Position numbers and translations under genes: made by a program. 19,847 bases of DNA from Clostridiales bacterium UBA2432 (GTDB taxonomy: Bacteria; Bacillota; Clostridia; Lachnospirales; Vallitaleaceae), in NCBI GenBank assembly GCA_002342805.1, contig DDQW01000089.1, positions 1 through 19,847 of the forward strand, written 5' to 3'. The notes beneath the pieces are model-generated. The model saw only the letters and a list, made by a program, of their open reading frames with translations. It did no database searches and was not told the origin of the DNA. Shown piece by piece: positions 13,721-19,847 of this stretch. How positions within the stretch are numbered: the first letter of the stretch is position 1; every line of letters starts with the position of its first letter.

Positions 13721-14637
13721 TCAATCTGTTCATCTATATTTTCCGGAAACCAATGTCCTAGGTTCGGATTTATGATAAAATCATGTGGAAAATTCATTTT
13801 TTCAAATTCATGGACCATTTTCTTTTGTTCTTCAAGGCCACCATCGTTTTCTCCTGTTAGAATAAGGCCCTTTATCTTTTTCATCCGCATCGACTGAATA
13901 TGCTCTTTGTCAAAATCTTCCGGTCGGTCCGGACATAGTGCAATAAAACCTTCCACCGGTATGCTTCCACGTAGGGCAATATCCATTGCCATGGTAGCAC
14001 CTTGAGAGAATCCGCCTAGGCTAATATGATTCATATCAATAGGATACTGACTGGTAACCTCTTGGTATGCTTCTATAATTTCTTGCCTTGCCATCTCTAT
14101 ATCATCCCAGCAATAGCCTATGGGTGTTGCTACTTGCGATGATTGAACAAACAGACATATATATTCATTTTCTAATCCGGCGGATGTCCAATATTTTCTA
14201 AAAAAAGCACTCTCTTCACCCCATCCATGTATACAAATATGTAGGGGATACTTCTGGTCTTGATGATAGTGTTTGGGTAGATATACGTCGCTCTTTTTCT
14301 TTGCCTTTTCTTGTGCCAAGGCTTTTCTATTGGCATTTTCAGTTACCAACTTTTGAAATCTTACCAGATCTTTGCATTCTTCCCAACGCTTATCTTGAGG
14401 ATTCAATGAATACCACAGTCCTTTTGAATTCCCAAATTCCAGAATCGCCATAATCTTCTCATTGTTACGTGGTCGCATAAATGAGGAGAGAACCGCAATA
14501 TCCCAAGTCATCTCAAACAAATGATTCGGAAATTGATCGAGTACAGATTCTAATTTTGTAACCGCTTCTTCAAATTTCTCATCATTACACAAGCTGATCA
14601 CCTGTTTATCAACCTCTTCATAACTTAATGCATACAT
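13687..14637 (-). CDS. Alpha/beta-hydrolase (phospholipase/carboxylesterase type) with helical N-terminal region
   Basis: A 316-residue esterase-like protein. Residues 1-120 are helical and TPR-like. The hydrolase core follows: HICIHGWGEES is the oxyanion-hole strand, GGFSQGA (near 208-214) carries the nucleophilic Ser, GENDGG the Asp, and NLGHWFP the His. The core resembles the YpfH/carboxylesterase family, cytoplasmic serine hydrolases with small acyl-ester substrates. AGGAGG lies about 6 bases before the ATG. It is the third gene of the SDR-ThuA-esterase operon (26 bases after ThuA). Its last codons run over the transporter remnant on the opposite strand, so the original C-terminus may have been altered. 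Catalytic class is secure; the substrate is unknown. Confidence 0.87.
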   Translation of the reverse strand: MYALSYEEVDKQVISLCNDEKFEEAVTKLESVLDQFPNHLFEMTWDIAVLSSFMRPRNNEKIMAILEFGNSKGLWYSLNPQDKRWEECKDLVRFQKLVTENANRKALAQEKAKKKSDVYLPKHYHQDQKYPLHICIHGWGEESAFFRKYWTSAGLENEYICLFVQSSQVATPIGYCWDDIEMARQEIIEAYQEVTSQYPIDMNHISLGGFSQGATMAMDIALRGSIPVEGFIALCPDRPEDFDKEHIQSMRMKKIKGLILTGENDGGLEEQKKMVHEFEKMNFPHDFIINPNLGHWFPENIDEQIDHGLNFIFFKV

Positions 14638-14663
14638 TTTTACATCCTCCTACTACAATATAT

Positions 14664-15317
14664 TTATTTTTTCATGGTTCCTGACACCAATTGTTTCAAG
14701 ACCTTTTGAAATTCAATATTTTCAAAAACTGAAACATCATGTCCGGGCATAAAATAACATACTTGACCTGCGCCATACTGATGAACCCAGGCAGCAGGAT
14801 ACTTAATACCTTCCATCTCATATTCCATGAGAATCGTTGGCATCCATTCCTCATGATTTTGACCAATAAATTCAAATTGATAAGGTTCTTCAAACAAGAC
14901 AAAGGGTTCAAGGCTTTGAATTAACTCGTGATCGCCTACCATTGTAATGGTTAAGTCTCGTCTTTTTGGATGGCCAATAAACCTCGCCCCTAGCATGCAG
15001 GCAAATTCATAGTTTTCCTGATAGGAAATACCATTGTGTAAAACTAACATCCTACCACCCTGAGCTACATAGGAAAGCAAATCAGCCATGTACTGACTAT
15101 CTAATTTTTGCTCCCAACAATCTACATAACTCAAAAACACATCATAAGACTTCAAATTTTTCAGTTCCTTACGATCTTTGGTACACTTCACATCGTATTC
15201 ATTTAAAATCTCAATCAAAACGTCTTCTATTTGTGTAATAGGATGATAGGATGCATTCTCATCGTCTCCTAACACAAGTATTCTTTTTTTATCAAAAGAT
15301 GTGGTTCCATTTACCAT
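14664..15317 (-). CDS. ThuA-like domain protein
   Basis: A 217-residue protein of the ThuA-like/glutamine-amidotransferase-fold family (PF06283). It shows RILVLGDDENASYHPIT (13-29), a strand and DVFLSYVDCW, the GGRMLVLHNGISY block (near 89-101), GARFIGHP, and the terminal YGAGQVCYFMPGHD typical of ThuA. ThuA was first linked to trehalose use in rhizobia, and the family often accompanies sugar or keto-sugar catabolism. The true reaction is not established. The ATG overlaps the SDR stop by 7 bases, with GGGAG about 10 bases upstream. The last seven codons (VSGTMKK region) are written by GGTGTCAGGAACCATGA, a sequence shared with the hairpin at 1160-1207. Confidence 0.85.
   Translation of the reverse strand: MVNGTTSFDKKRILVLGDDENASYHPITQIEDVLIEILNEYDVKCTKDRKELKNLKSYDVFLSYVDCWEQKLDSQYMADLLSYVAQGGRMLVLHNGISYQENYEFACMLGARFIGHPKRRDLTITMVGDHELIQSLEPFVLFEEPYQFEFIGQNHEEWMPTILMEYEMEGIKYPAAWVHQYGAGQVCYFMPGHDVSVFENIEFQKVLKQLVSGTMKK
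14672..14688 (-). repeat. Second copy of the GGTGTCAGGAAC element
   Basis: On the minus strand this reads GGTGTCAGGAACCATGA. The first 12 bases are identical to one arm of the hairpin at 1160-1207. Here there is no partner arm, and it lies inside the 3' end of the ThuA-like gene. Confidence 0.5.
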
Positions 15318-16024
15318 GGTAATTGTCTCCCTTCGCTATCTATAAAGTTATTACGTGAAAAAGGCTCTGCGGCTTGCCGACGCATAGTGTTATATATCAT
15401 TTGCGCAGCCTCTTTGGGTGTATAGGTTGCATCACTATCGACTTTACCGCGCATGAAGGTTTGCACCCATCCCGGATGCATAATAATAACCTTGATATCA
15501 TCTTCCTGCAGATGATCTCGAAGCATGGCACTTTGCATATTAAGCGCGGCTTTTGACATACAATAGGCATACCAGCTGGTCCGAAAAGAATTACCGATAC
15601 TTCCCGCTTCCGATGAAATATTGAGCAGAATTTTTTCATTTCCCGCTTGCAATAAGGCAAGTAAGGCATGTGTCACTCGTAAGGGACCGACACTATTGAC
15701 ATTATAGACCGTAAGCATTTCATCAAAATCTAAATCCGTTTTTATCGTACTTTCGATATCCCCCAAGATACCTGCGTTATTAATTAACACATCAAGATAC
15801 TTCGTTTGGGAATATATATAAGCAGTCGCTTCTTTGACACTTCGATCACTTCCGATATCCATGTGAACAATATGCAATTGATTTTCATACAATTGCTTGT
15901 ACTTAAGTAATTGTTCTGATTCTTCAATGCTTCCGGCAAAAACAGTATAGCCCTCATCCAAAAATACTTTAGTTAAAAACGCACCGATTCCTCGAGTTGC
16001 CCCTGTTATACATATATATTTCAT
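15311..16024 (-). CDS. SDR-family oxidoreductase
   Basis: A 237-residue short-chain dehydrogenase. TGATRGIG (7-14) is the cofactor loop, NNAG (82-85) the core motif, and Ser138, Tyr154 and Lys158 (YCMSK) the catalytic set. Residue 11 is Arg in the loop, and no Asp ends the second strand, which favours NADP(H). It resembles the C-factor/CsgA-like SDR branch, whose substrates are mostly unknown. The ATG at 16024 has AAGGAG 8-9 bases upstream; the frame stays open for 33 more codons but without a ribosome site, so the shorter start is taken. It heads an operon with the ThuA-like and esterase genes. It is only distantly similar to the SDR of the amylase operon. Confidence 0.9.
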   Translation of the reverse strand: MKYICITGATRGIGAFLTKVFLDEGYTVFAGSIEESEQLLKYKQLYENQLHIVHMDIGSDRSVKEATAYIYSQTKYLDVLINNAGILGDIESTIKTDLDFDEMLTVYNVNSVGPLRVTHALLALLQAGNEKILLNISSEAGSIGNSFRTSWYAYCMSKAALNMQSAMLRDHLQEDDIKVIIMHPGWVQTFMRGKVDSDATYTPKEAAQMIYNTMRRQAAEPFSRNNFIDSEGRQLPW

Positions 16025-16062
16025 CGTTGATTCTCCTTCATGACGTTCAAGTAGTTGACTTA

Positions 16063-16071
16063 ATTGTAGCA
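16063..16071 (-). promoter_or_regulatory. Possible extended -10 element for the SDR-ThuA-esterase operon
   Basis: On the minus strand TGCTACAAT (TGn plus TACAAT) lies about 39 bases before the SDR start. No convincing -35 was found, as expected for some extended -10 promoters. Confidence 0.35.
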
Positions 16072-16177
16072 CATATTCACAGTTCTTGAGAAGCCTCCCT
16101 GACACTCTAACCGCTATTGTCATATTTTAGCCATAATTTGTATACATAATAAAACAAAATATATGGAGATTAGTATT

Positions 16178-16395
16178 ATGAAGAGAAAAAGATATAGTCC
16201 ACTGTTGGCCGGAATAGGTGCGAGTTTTCTGCTCGTTGGGTTTTATTGGATTGTTTTAGTTGGGTTTGAATCCGTAGACTACGCGATAAACCAATGGAAC
16301 ACCTATAAATATTGGATGATTCCACTCGTTGTAGGTTTTGGATTACAGATGTCTTTAGTGATATATGTTACAAGAGCAAAAGGTTATGTAAATAT
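16178..16395 (+). pseudogene. Truncated membrane-protein gene (N-terminal fragment)
   Basis: From the ATG at 16178 (GGAG about 9 bases upstream) the frame encodes MKRKRYSPLLAGIGASFLLV and two clear membrane helices, ending naturally near YVTRAKG. From about 16390 onward the same frame is antisense to an integrase remnant, so the last 60 or so residues of the open frame (to a stop at 16564) are artificial. The gene was therefore cut by the arrival or loss of a mobile element. The fragment resembles the start of small multi-helix membrane proteins, but no function is recognised. It is divergent from the SDR operon. Confidence 0.6.
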
Positions 16396-16776
16396 TTACG
16401 CTTTAGGATATTTATTGAAACCTTTTAACCAGTCTCTCAATGTAATGTTTGTATCCCAAGAAGCATCCTCAGGTGGTAAAATTTCATTGCTAGCTGCTTC
16501 GATTGCTTTTCTCTTGAGAATTTGCATCCGTTCTAGCGTAAACTTCAGTTGTAATAACACTTGAATGACCAAGAAGGTCTCTAATATAAATCAGATCCAC
16601 TCCTGCAGTTACTAATTCCATTGCGGCTGTATGCCTCATTTTTGCGGACTAAGATCATTAGGTATTTCAGATGGATTGATTTTTCTGGCTTTTACTCCAT
16701 ATTTTTTTAAAATATAATTAATTCCTTGCCTTGTAAAAGGCATATACTGTTGTTTAACTTCGAGCTATATCGCCTG
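16396..16776 (-). pseudogene. Tyrosine recombinase (phage-type integrase) C-terminal remnant with two frameshifts
   Basis: The minus strand reads, in three successive frames: PFTRQGINYILKKYG through IPNDLSPQK and a stop; then MRHTAAMELVTAGVDL with YIRDLLGHSSVITTEVYAR; then KRKAIEAASNEILPPEDASW through LRDWLKGFNKYPKA and a stop at 16396-16398. These hold the HxxR (RHTA), the LGH and the Tyr (EVYAR) of tyrosine recombinases. The first frame break fits loss of one base in an ancestral SPHKMRHT codon set, and the second lies just after the Tyr. The N-terminal half and first catalytic Arg are missing. It is clearly inactive and marks past mobile-element activity next to the ABC-3C operon. Confidence 0.82.
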
Positions 16777-16805
16777 AAATCGCAAACCTGTCGAGATTCC
16801 TTCGA

Positions 16806-16876
16806 AAAACAAAAAACCACCAAGATTCGGTCTAAGTTCGGAACTGATGCCGAGCCTAGATGCCATCTTGGTGGTT
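16806..16876 (-). terminator. Strong Rho-independent terminator after the ABC-3C operon
   Basis: AACCACCAAGAT (16865-16876 as read on the minus strand) pairs perfectly over 12 bases with ATCTTGGTGGTT (16815-16826), followed by a T-rich tract (TTTTTTGTTTTT). The 38-base apical region contains further pairing (CTCGG/CCGA, TCTA/TAGA), so the hairpin is probably branched. The rest of the gene-free stretch 16777-16914 shows nothing else recognisable. Confidence 0.85.
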
Positions 16877-16914
16877 GCAGTAAACTAAATTAAATTTCCT
16901 GAAACAAATCAGAT

Positions 16915-18651
16915 TTAGCCTTCATTAATGTCAACAGTAATGCCTAAAAGTTTCTCTGATTCATGATCATCTGTAAGAGTTAACACAATATTGTCATTTA
17001 CAATTTTCTGGAAGAGTTCCGGTTCCATACACTGTTTAATTTCATTAAGCTGGTTTTGATTTACGGTAGCTATATACTGCTTTCTTGAGTCCACAAATTC
17101 TTCAAATACAATCTTAAACAACTCGGCTTTCTGTCTTTCGTCAATACCATCAAATAGTCTACTATCATGAAACAGAAAATCAATATTATGATTTTGACCT
17201 TTAAATAGTCGTGTCATGTCATAACAAAAGATTTTTACATTATTTATTCCATCTGAGTTGTCAGACTCAATTTTTGCATCAATATTGTACCTTTGAAGAT
17301 TCTCTCCGTCGTTATTACTAACTGATAAACCTGCAACAGCATTTGGATAAAATCGCTTTGCTAAACCTCTAAAATAATCTCTTAACACATTAATTTCAGC
17401 CTCAATTTCAGCAAGAAAATTCTCTGCTGTTTCTGATTGTTCAAGTTGAATTTTCTCTGCATCACGTAGCTTTTCTTTGTATTCTGATTGAAGGGATTGA
17501 TATTTCTTTAAGCTTTCTAGTTTTGTCTTCAAATGAGCATTCTTATCACTAAGTGATAAAAATACATCAAGAGCTTGATGGTCTCCAAGATACTTCATTA
17601 AACGATCAAGTTCACTTTTTAATCTATTTGCCACCTCAGATTTAGCTGCAATCTCTGATTCAAACTTATTTTTTTGTTCAAGAAGTCTTTTCTTCCTGTT
17701 TGTAACTAGCTTCTCATAGAATCTTTCTAAGTCGTTAAGAGTTTTTTGTAGATTTTCAGTAAAATGAACATTCGCTTCTTCATATACTTTTGCAATATCA
17801 TCCTGATTAGTCTTTGTTTCCATATTCAAACTCTTATTTACAGACTCAATATTGTTTTGAATCAGAATTATTTTATTATTTAGAGCAAATAATTCATTCT
17901 CTATCCTATCTGCTTCTTTTTGCACATCCCGGTAGTCTTCCGCAACCTTAAAGTTGCTAAGATTTCTTTCCAGTTTTTCAATTTGTTCTTCCAAATCAAC
18001 AATAGTCAATGCAACATCTTTGTTACCAGTAAAGAAATCTCTTAACAATTCATCATTCTTGAAATTGCCTTCTAAAGTTTTAATTCTGTCTTGTTCTTTT
18101 CTAATGTTATATTTTTTCTGAGCTAGAAAAACATCAAGACCTAAAAGAAATGCATTATATAGCATTGTCTGATACTGATTATAGCTACTTGAAGCGCCGT
18201 TAAAATCGACGTACCATTTTTTATTTGGTCTTATGAAAAACGGGAATAGGGATCTAAAGCTTAAATGTGAGATATCATCTGGTATATTAAAACATATAGA
18301 CTCCATTTTAGAATTAAATTTTGCTAGTGTTAGTTCTTCATCATTCAGTACGATCCTATTTGGGTTATCTGTAGATCTCTTCGCTGTATAATCTATTCCC
18401 CCGATAGAAAAATCCAAATAAAACTCCCAGCCAGGGAGCTTGTTACAGAAGGATGTGTAATTTTTCTTTTTCGATCCCATACAAAAATGAATTATATTGA
18501 CCAGTAGAGATTTTCCTACGCCATTATAAGTTTTCCCATTATTTTTATTGTCAGGATTTTTCTGTTTAGCAACAACGAAGCTCAATCCAGTCTCATTAAA
18601 TTCTACAGTTCTAAAGCTAGGTCTATTGGAGTAAACCTTTTTTAATTGCAT
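16915..18651 (-). CDS. ABC-3C system ATPase (DUF2326/YydD-type, SMC/Rad50-like)
   Basis: A 578-residue ATPase with split head domains joined by a long coiled coil. Walker A is NGVGKSLLV (43-51). Residues about 175-430 are helical and rich in Glu, Lys and Leu, typical of an SMC-like arm. The C-terminal head contains FCYDMTRLF and the Walker-B-like FLFHDSRLFDGIDERQ (492-507), a signature of DUF2326/YydD proteins, with HDS in place of the usual hhhhDE. Related ATPases serve as motor or sensor components of ABC-three-component conflict systems. The start overlaps the middle-component stop by 10 bases, so the genes are coupled. It is followed by a strong terminator. Family is firm; the trigger it senses is unknown. 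Confidence 0.92.
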   Translation of the reverse strand: MQLKKVYSNRPSFRTVEFNETGLSFVVAKQKNPDNKNNGKTYNGVGKSLLVNIIHFCMGSKKKNYTSFCNKLPGWEFYLDFSIGGIDYTAKRSTDNPNRIVLNDEELTLAKFNSKMESICFNIPDDISHLSFRSLFPFFIRPNKKWYVDFNGASSSYNQYQTMLYNAFLLGLDVFLAQKKYNIRKEQDRIKTLEGNFKNDELLRDFFTGNKDVALTIVDLEEQIEKLERNLSNFKVAEDYRDVQKEADRIENELFALNNKIILIQNNIESVNKSLNMETKTNQDDIAKVYEEANVHFTENLQKTLNDLERFYEKLVTNRKKRLLEQKNKFESEIAAKSEVANRLKSELDRLMKYLGDHQALDVFLSLSDKNAHLKTKLESLKKYQSLQSEYKEKLRDAEKIQLEQSETAENFLAEIEAEINVLRDYFRGLAKRFYPNAVAGLSVSNNDGENLQRYNIDAKIESDNSDGINNVKIFCYDMTRLFKGQNHNIDFLFHDSRLFDGIDERQKAELFKIVFEEFVDSRKQYIATVNQNQLNEIKQCMEPELFQKIVNDNIVLTLTDDHESEKLLGITVDINEG

Positions 18652-18884
18652 CTTATAACACCCCCATCTTTTTCTTCAACGACTCCTATAGAGTGAAGAA
18701 ATACAAGAGTGAGTAACAAGTTGTCAAAACTATGTTTTGCAGAAAATCGATTCTTAGATAAATCATTTTGATATTCGTTCCATAATGAATCTATAGTTTT
18801 TATGGAATCTATTTTTCCTAATAAATATGCACCAAAACCTAACAGGGATTCTGAAAAATGGGTATGTTTAGTTGGTATTATCAT
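18642..18884 (-). CDS. ABC-3C middle component, small winged-helix-like protein
   Basis: An 80-residue protein opening IIPTKHTHFSESLLGFGAYLL and continuing with FDNLLLTLVFLHSIGVV, a pattern I recognise as the small middle component of ABC-three-component systems (best fit: the MC6 type). Middle components are thought to bridge the ATPase and the effector. Its ATG overlaps the effector stop by 4 bases (ATGA) and its own end overlaps the ATPase start by 10 bases, as expected for subunits made in fixed ratio. No metal-binding or enzymatic motif is seen. Confidence 0.85.
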   Translation of the reverse strand: MIIPTKHTHFSESLLGFGAYLLGKIDSIKTIDSLWNEYQNDLSKNRFSAKHSFDNLLLTLVFLHSIGVVEEKDGGVIRCN

Positions 18885-19792
18885 TCTTCTCCCTCCTTAA
18901 TAGGTTCTTCAAAAATATCACAAGTTTCAAAATACTTAGACATTATAATTATAACTGTTGTCTGATATACTTGTTGCACTTTGGGACTTAAACGATTGAC
19001 AATATTCCAAAACAGCTCATCAGCGACATATCTTTCTTTTTCTTGATGGTAAATCTCACTTAATTTATCCCTTAAAGAATCTGCAACAAAGTTACTATTG
19101 TTCGATAGAAATTCCTCTAAATATACCACCTTTAAAAGACCGTTATATAAATACTCAGCAGTAACATCTGACAACCCGTTAAATTGAATCTTTTCGTCTA
19201 GATCAGGAAGTGTAATTCTATACTCTTTATTATTATCTATAGGTAACTCCATAATGTAAGAAATTACTTCATTTAGTATTGAAAAATCTACATTCTTTAA
19301 GTTACTCGGATCTGGTAGATATCCTATGATCGAAAAAATTTGGTCATCTTCTAAGGAGAATATTGTATTCTCTAAATCTTTGGCATTAAGTATCTTAGCA
19401 TCCCTTAAGTTATGTGTTTCTTTTAAACCCTGAATAATCTGCTCACAGTCAGCATTTACACCATTGTATTTATCGTTTACAACAAAATAAAAATTGTCAA
19501 CTGGAGACCATTGTTCAATCAGTCCAGAAAAATCTCTATTAATTTTCTTAACAAGCTCCACATATGACTTTGTAATCTCTTCAGGAGCATACACTTGGAA
19601 ATATGTACCTTCACTCTTTATATACCCATCATTTTTCCGGTCTCCAATATTTCCCCAAGGTTTTATTGCTTGGAACCCAGGATGAGCATAATACATTGTT
19701 TGAGTAAAGATATCTTCAAATGCTTGCCCATTAGCTTTGAATATTTTGTTTTGAAATTGTAATCTTGCAATACTGCGCTCTTGAGCATTCAT
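18881..19792 (-). CDS. ABC-3C effector with N-terminal nuclease-like (PD-(D/E)xK-type) domain
   Basis: A 303-residue protein, first gene of the operon. Residues 1-110 resemble a restriction-endonuclease fold: FEDIF (25-29, Glu26), then GNIGDRKNDGYI (47-58, Asp51) and YFQVYAP (64-70). The ordered E...GDxKxDG...QxYAP set is the form this nuclease superfamily takes in ABC-3C effectors, with Gln66 in place of the usual acidic residue. The C-terminal half (about 165-290) is helical and matches an ABC-3C C-terminal domain that docks on the ATPase complex. ATG at 19792 follows GGAGG by 9 bases; a TTG one codon upstream is a possible alternative. The system is expected to cut nucleic acid when the ATPase is triggered, but nuclease activity is inferred. 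Confidence 0.82.
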   Translation of the reverse strand: MNAQERSIARLQFQNKIFKANGQAFEDIFTQTMYYAHPGFQAIKPWGNIGDRKNDGYIKSEGTYFQVYAPEEITKSYVELVKKINRDFSGLIEQWSPVDNFYFVVNDKYNGVNADCEQIIQGLKETHNLRDAKILNAKDLENTIFSLEDDQIFSIIGYLPDPSNLKNVDFSILNEVISYIMELPIDNNKEYRITLPDLDEKIQFNGLSDVTAEYLYNGLLKVVYLEEFLSNNSNFVADSLRDKLSEIYHQEKERYVADELFWNIVNRLSPKVQQVYQTTVIIIMSKYFETCDIFEEPIKEGEE

Positions 19793-19847
19793 CAAGTCAA
19801 TCCTCCCAAAAAATTCTTATCACTACTATTGTACCAAATCGCTGGTG

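Noticed and set aside
14696..14911. An alternate minus-strand frame inside the ThuA-like gene
   Set aside because: It is a frame shadow with no ribosome site, and the ThuA frame shows clear family motifs throughout.
16099..16115. A third GGTGTCAGG-type element near CCTGACACT
   Set aside because: Only about eight bases match and there is no hairpin, so chance is likely.

Overview
The window looks like a chromosomal segment of a low-GC, Gram-positive Clostridia-type bacterium, possibly Lachnospirales. The reasons are strong AGGAGG/GGAGG ribosome sites 5-9 bases before most starts, TATAAT-type promoters, many Rho-independent terminators, lipobox lipoproteins, a sortase-like surface protein and an XpaC/TelA pair. 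The genus cannot be fixed from this sequence. All intact genes except the first read on the minus strand. No rRNA, tRNA, CRISPR array or intact transposase was seen.

Layout from left to right. (1) 77-1144: secreted two-domain fasciclin protein, converging through a shared hairpin on telA. (2) 1214-3545: xpaC-telA operon with its own promoter. (3) 3637-6258: lipoprotein, a GHMP sugar kinase whose motifs resemble plant galacturonokinase, and a sugar-1-phosphate nucleotidyltransferase, almost certainly one transcript. The last two genes look like a two-step route from free sugar (or uronic acid) to NDP-sugar. (4) 6390-8468: a DUF3221-like lipoprotein, a questin-oxidase-family protein and a flavodoxin-like protein with a Cys-rich tail. 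(5) 8597-11621: operon of cytoplasmic alpha-amylase, SDR dehydrogenase and AAC(3)-family acetyltransferase. (6) 11786-13398: two-gene cassette encoding a HipA-type kinase with no N-lobe partner domain of its own, followed by a protein that joins a HipA-N/HipS-like region to a HIRAN domain. A 10-bp inverted repeat lies just before the kinase. (7) 13490-13720: remnant of a membrane-transporter gene. (8) 13687-16024: operon of SDR, ThuA-like protein and esterase. (9) 16178-16790: a truncated membrane-protein gene abutting a frameshifted tyrosine-recombinase remnant. (10) 16915-19792: a three-gene ABC-three-component (ABC-3C) conflict system (nuclease-like effector, middle component, DUF2326/YydD-type ATPase) ending in a strong terminator.

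Regions 6 and 9-10 are accessory. They are visibly more AT-rich than their neighbours and sit beside gene debris. The most novel candidate is the HipT-like kinase plus HipS-HIRAN pair, which resembles a HipBST toxin-antitoxin system without HipB and with a DNA-binding domain added to the presumed antitoxin. The ABC-3C operon is a recognised but experimentally thin class of predicted defence system. The galacturonokinase-like kinase with its nucleotidyltransferase is the most interesting metabolic observation. All family assignments come from reading motifs; no database search was run.
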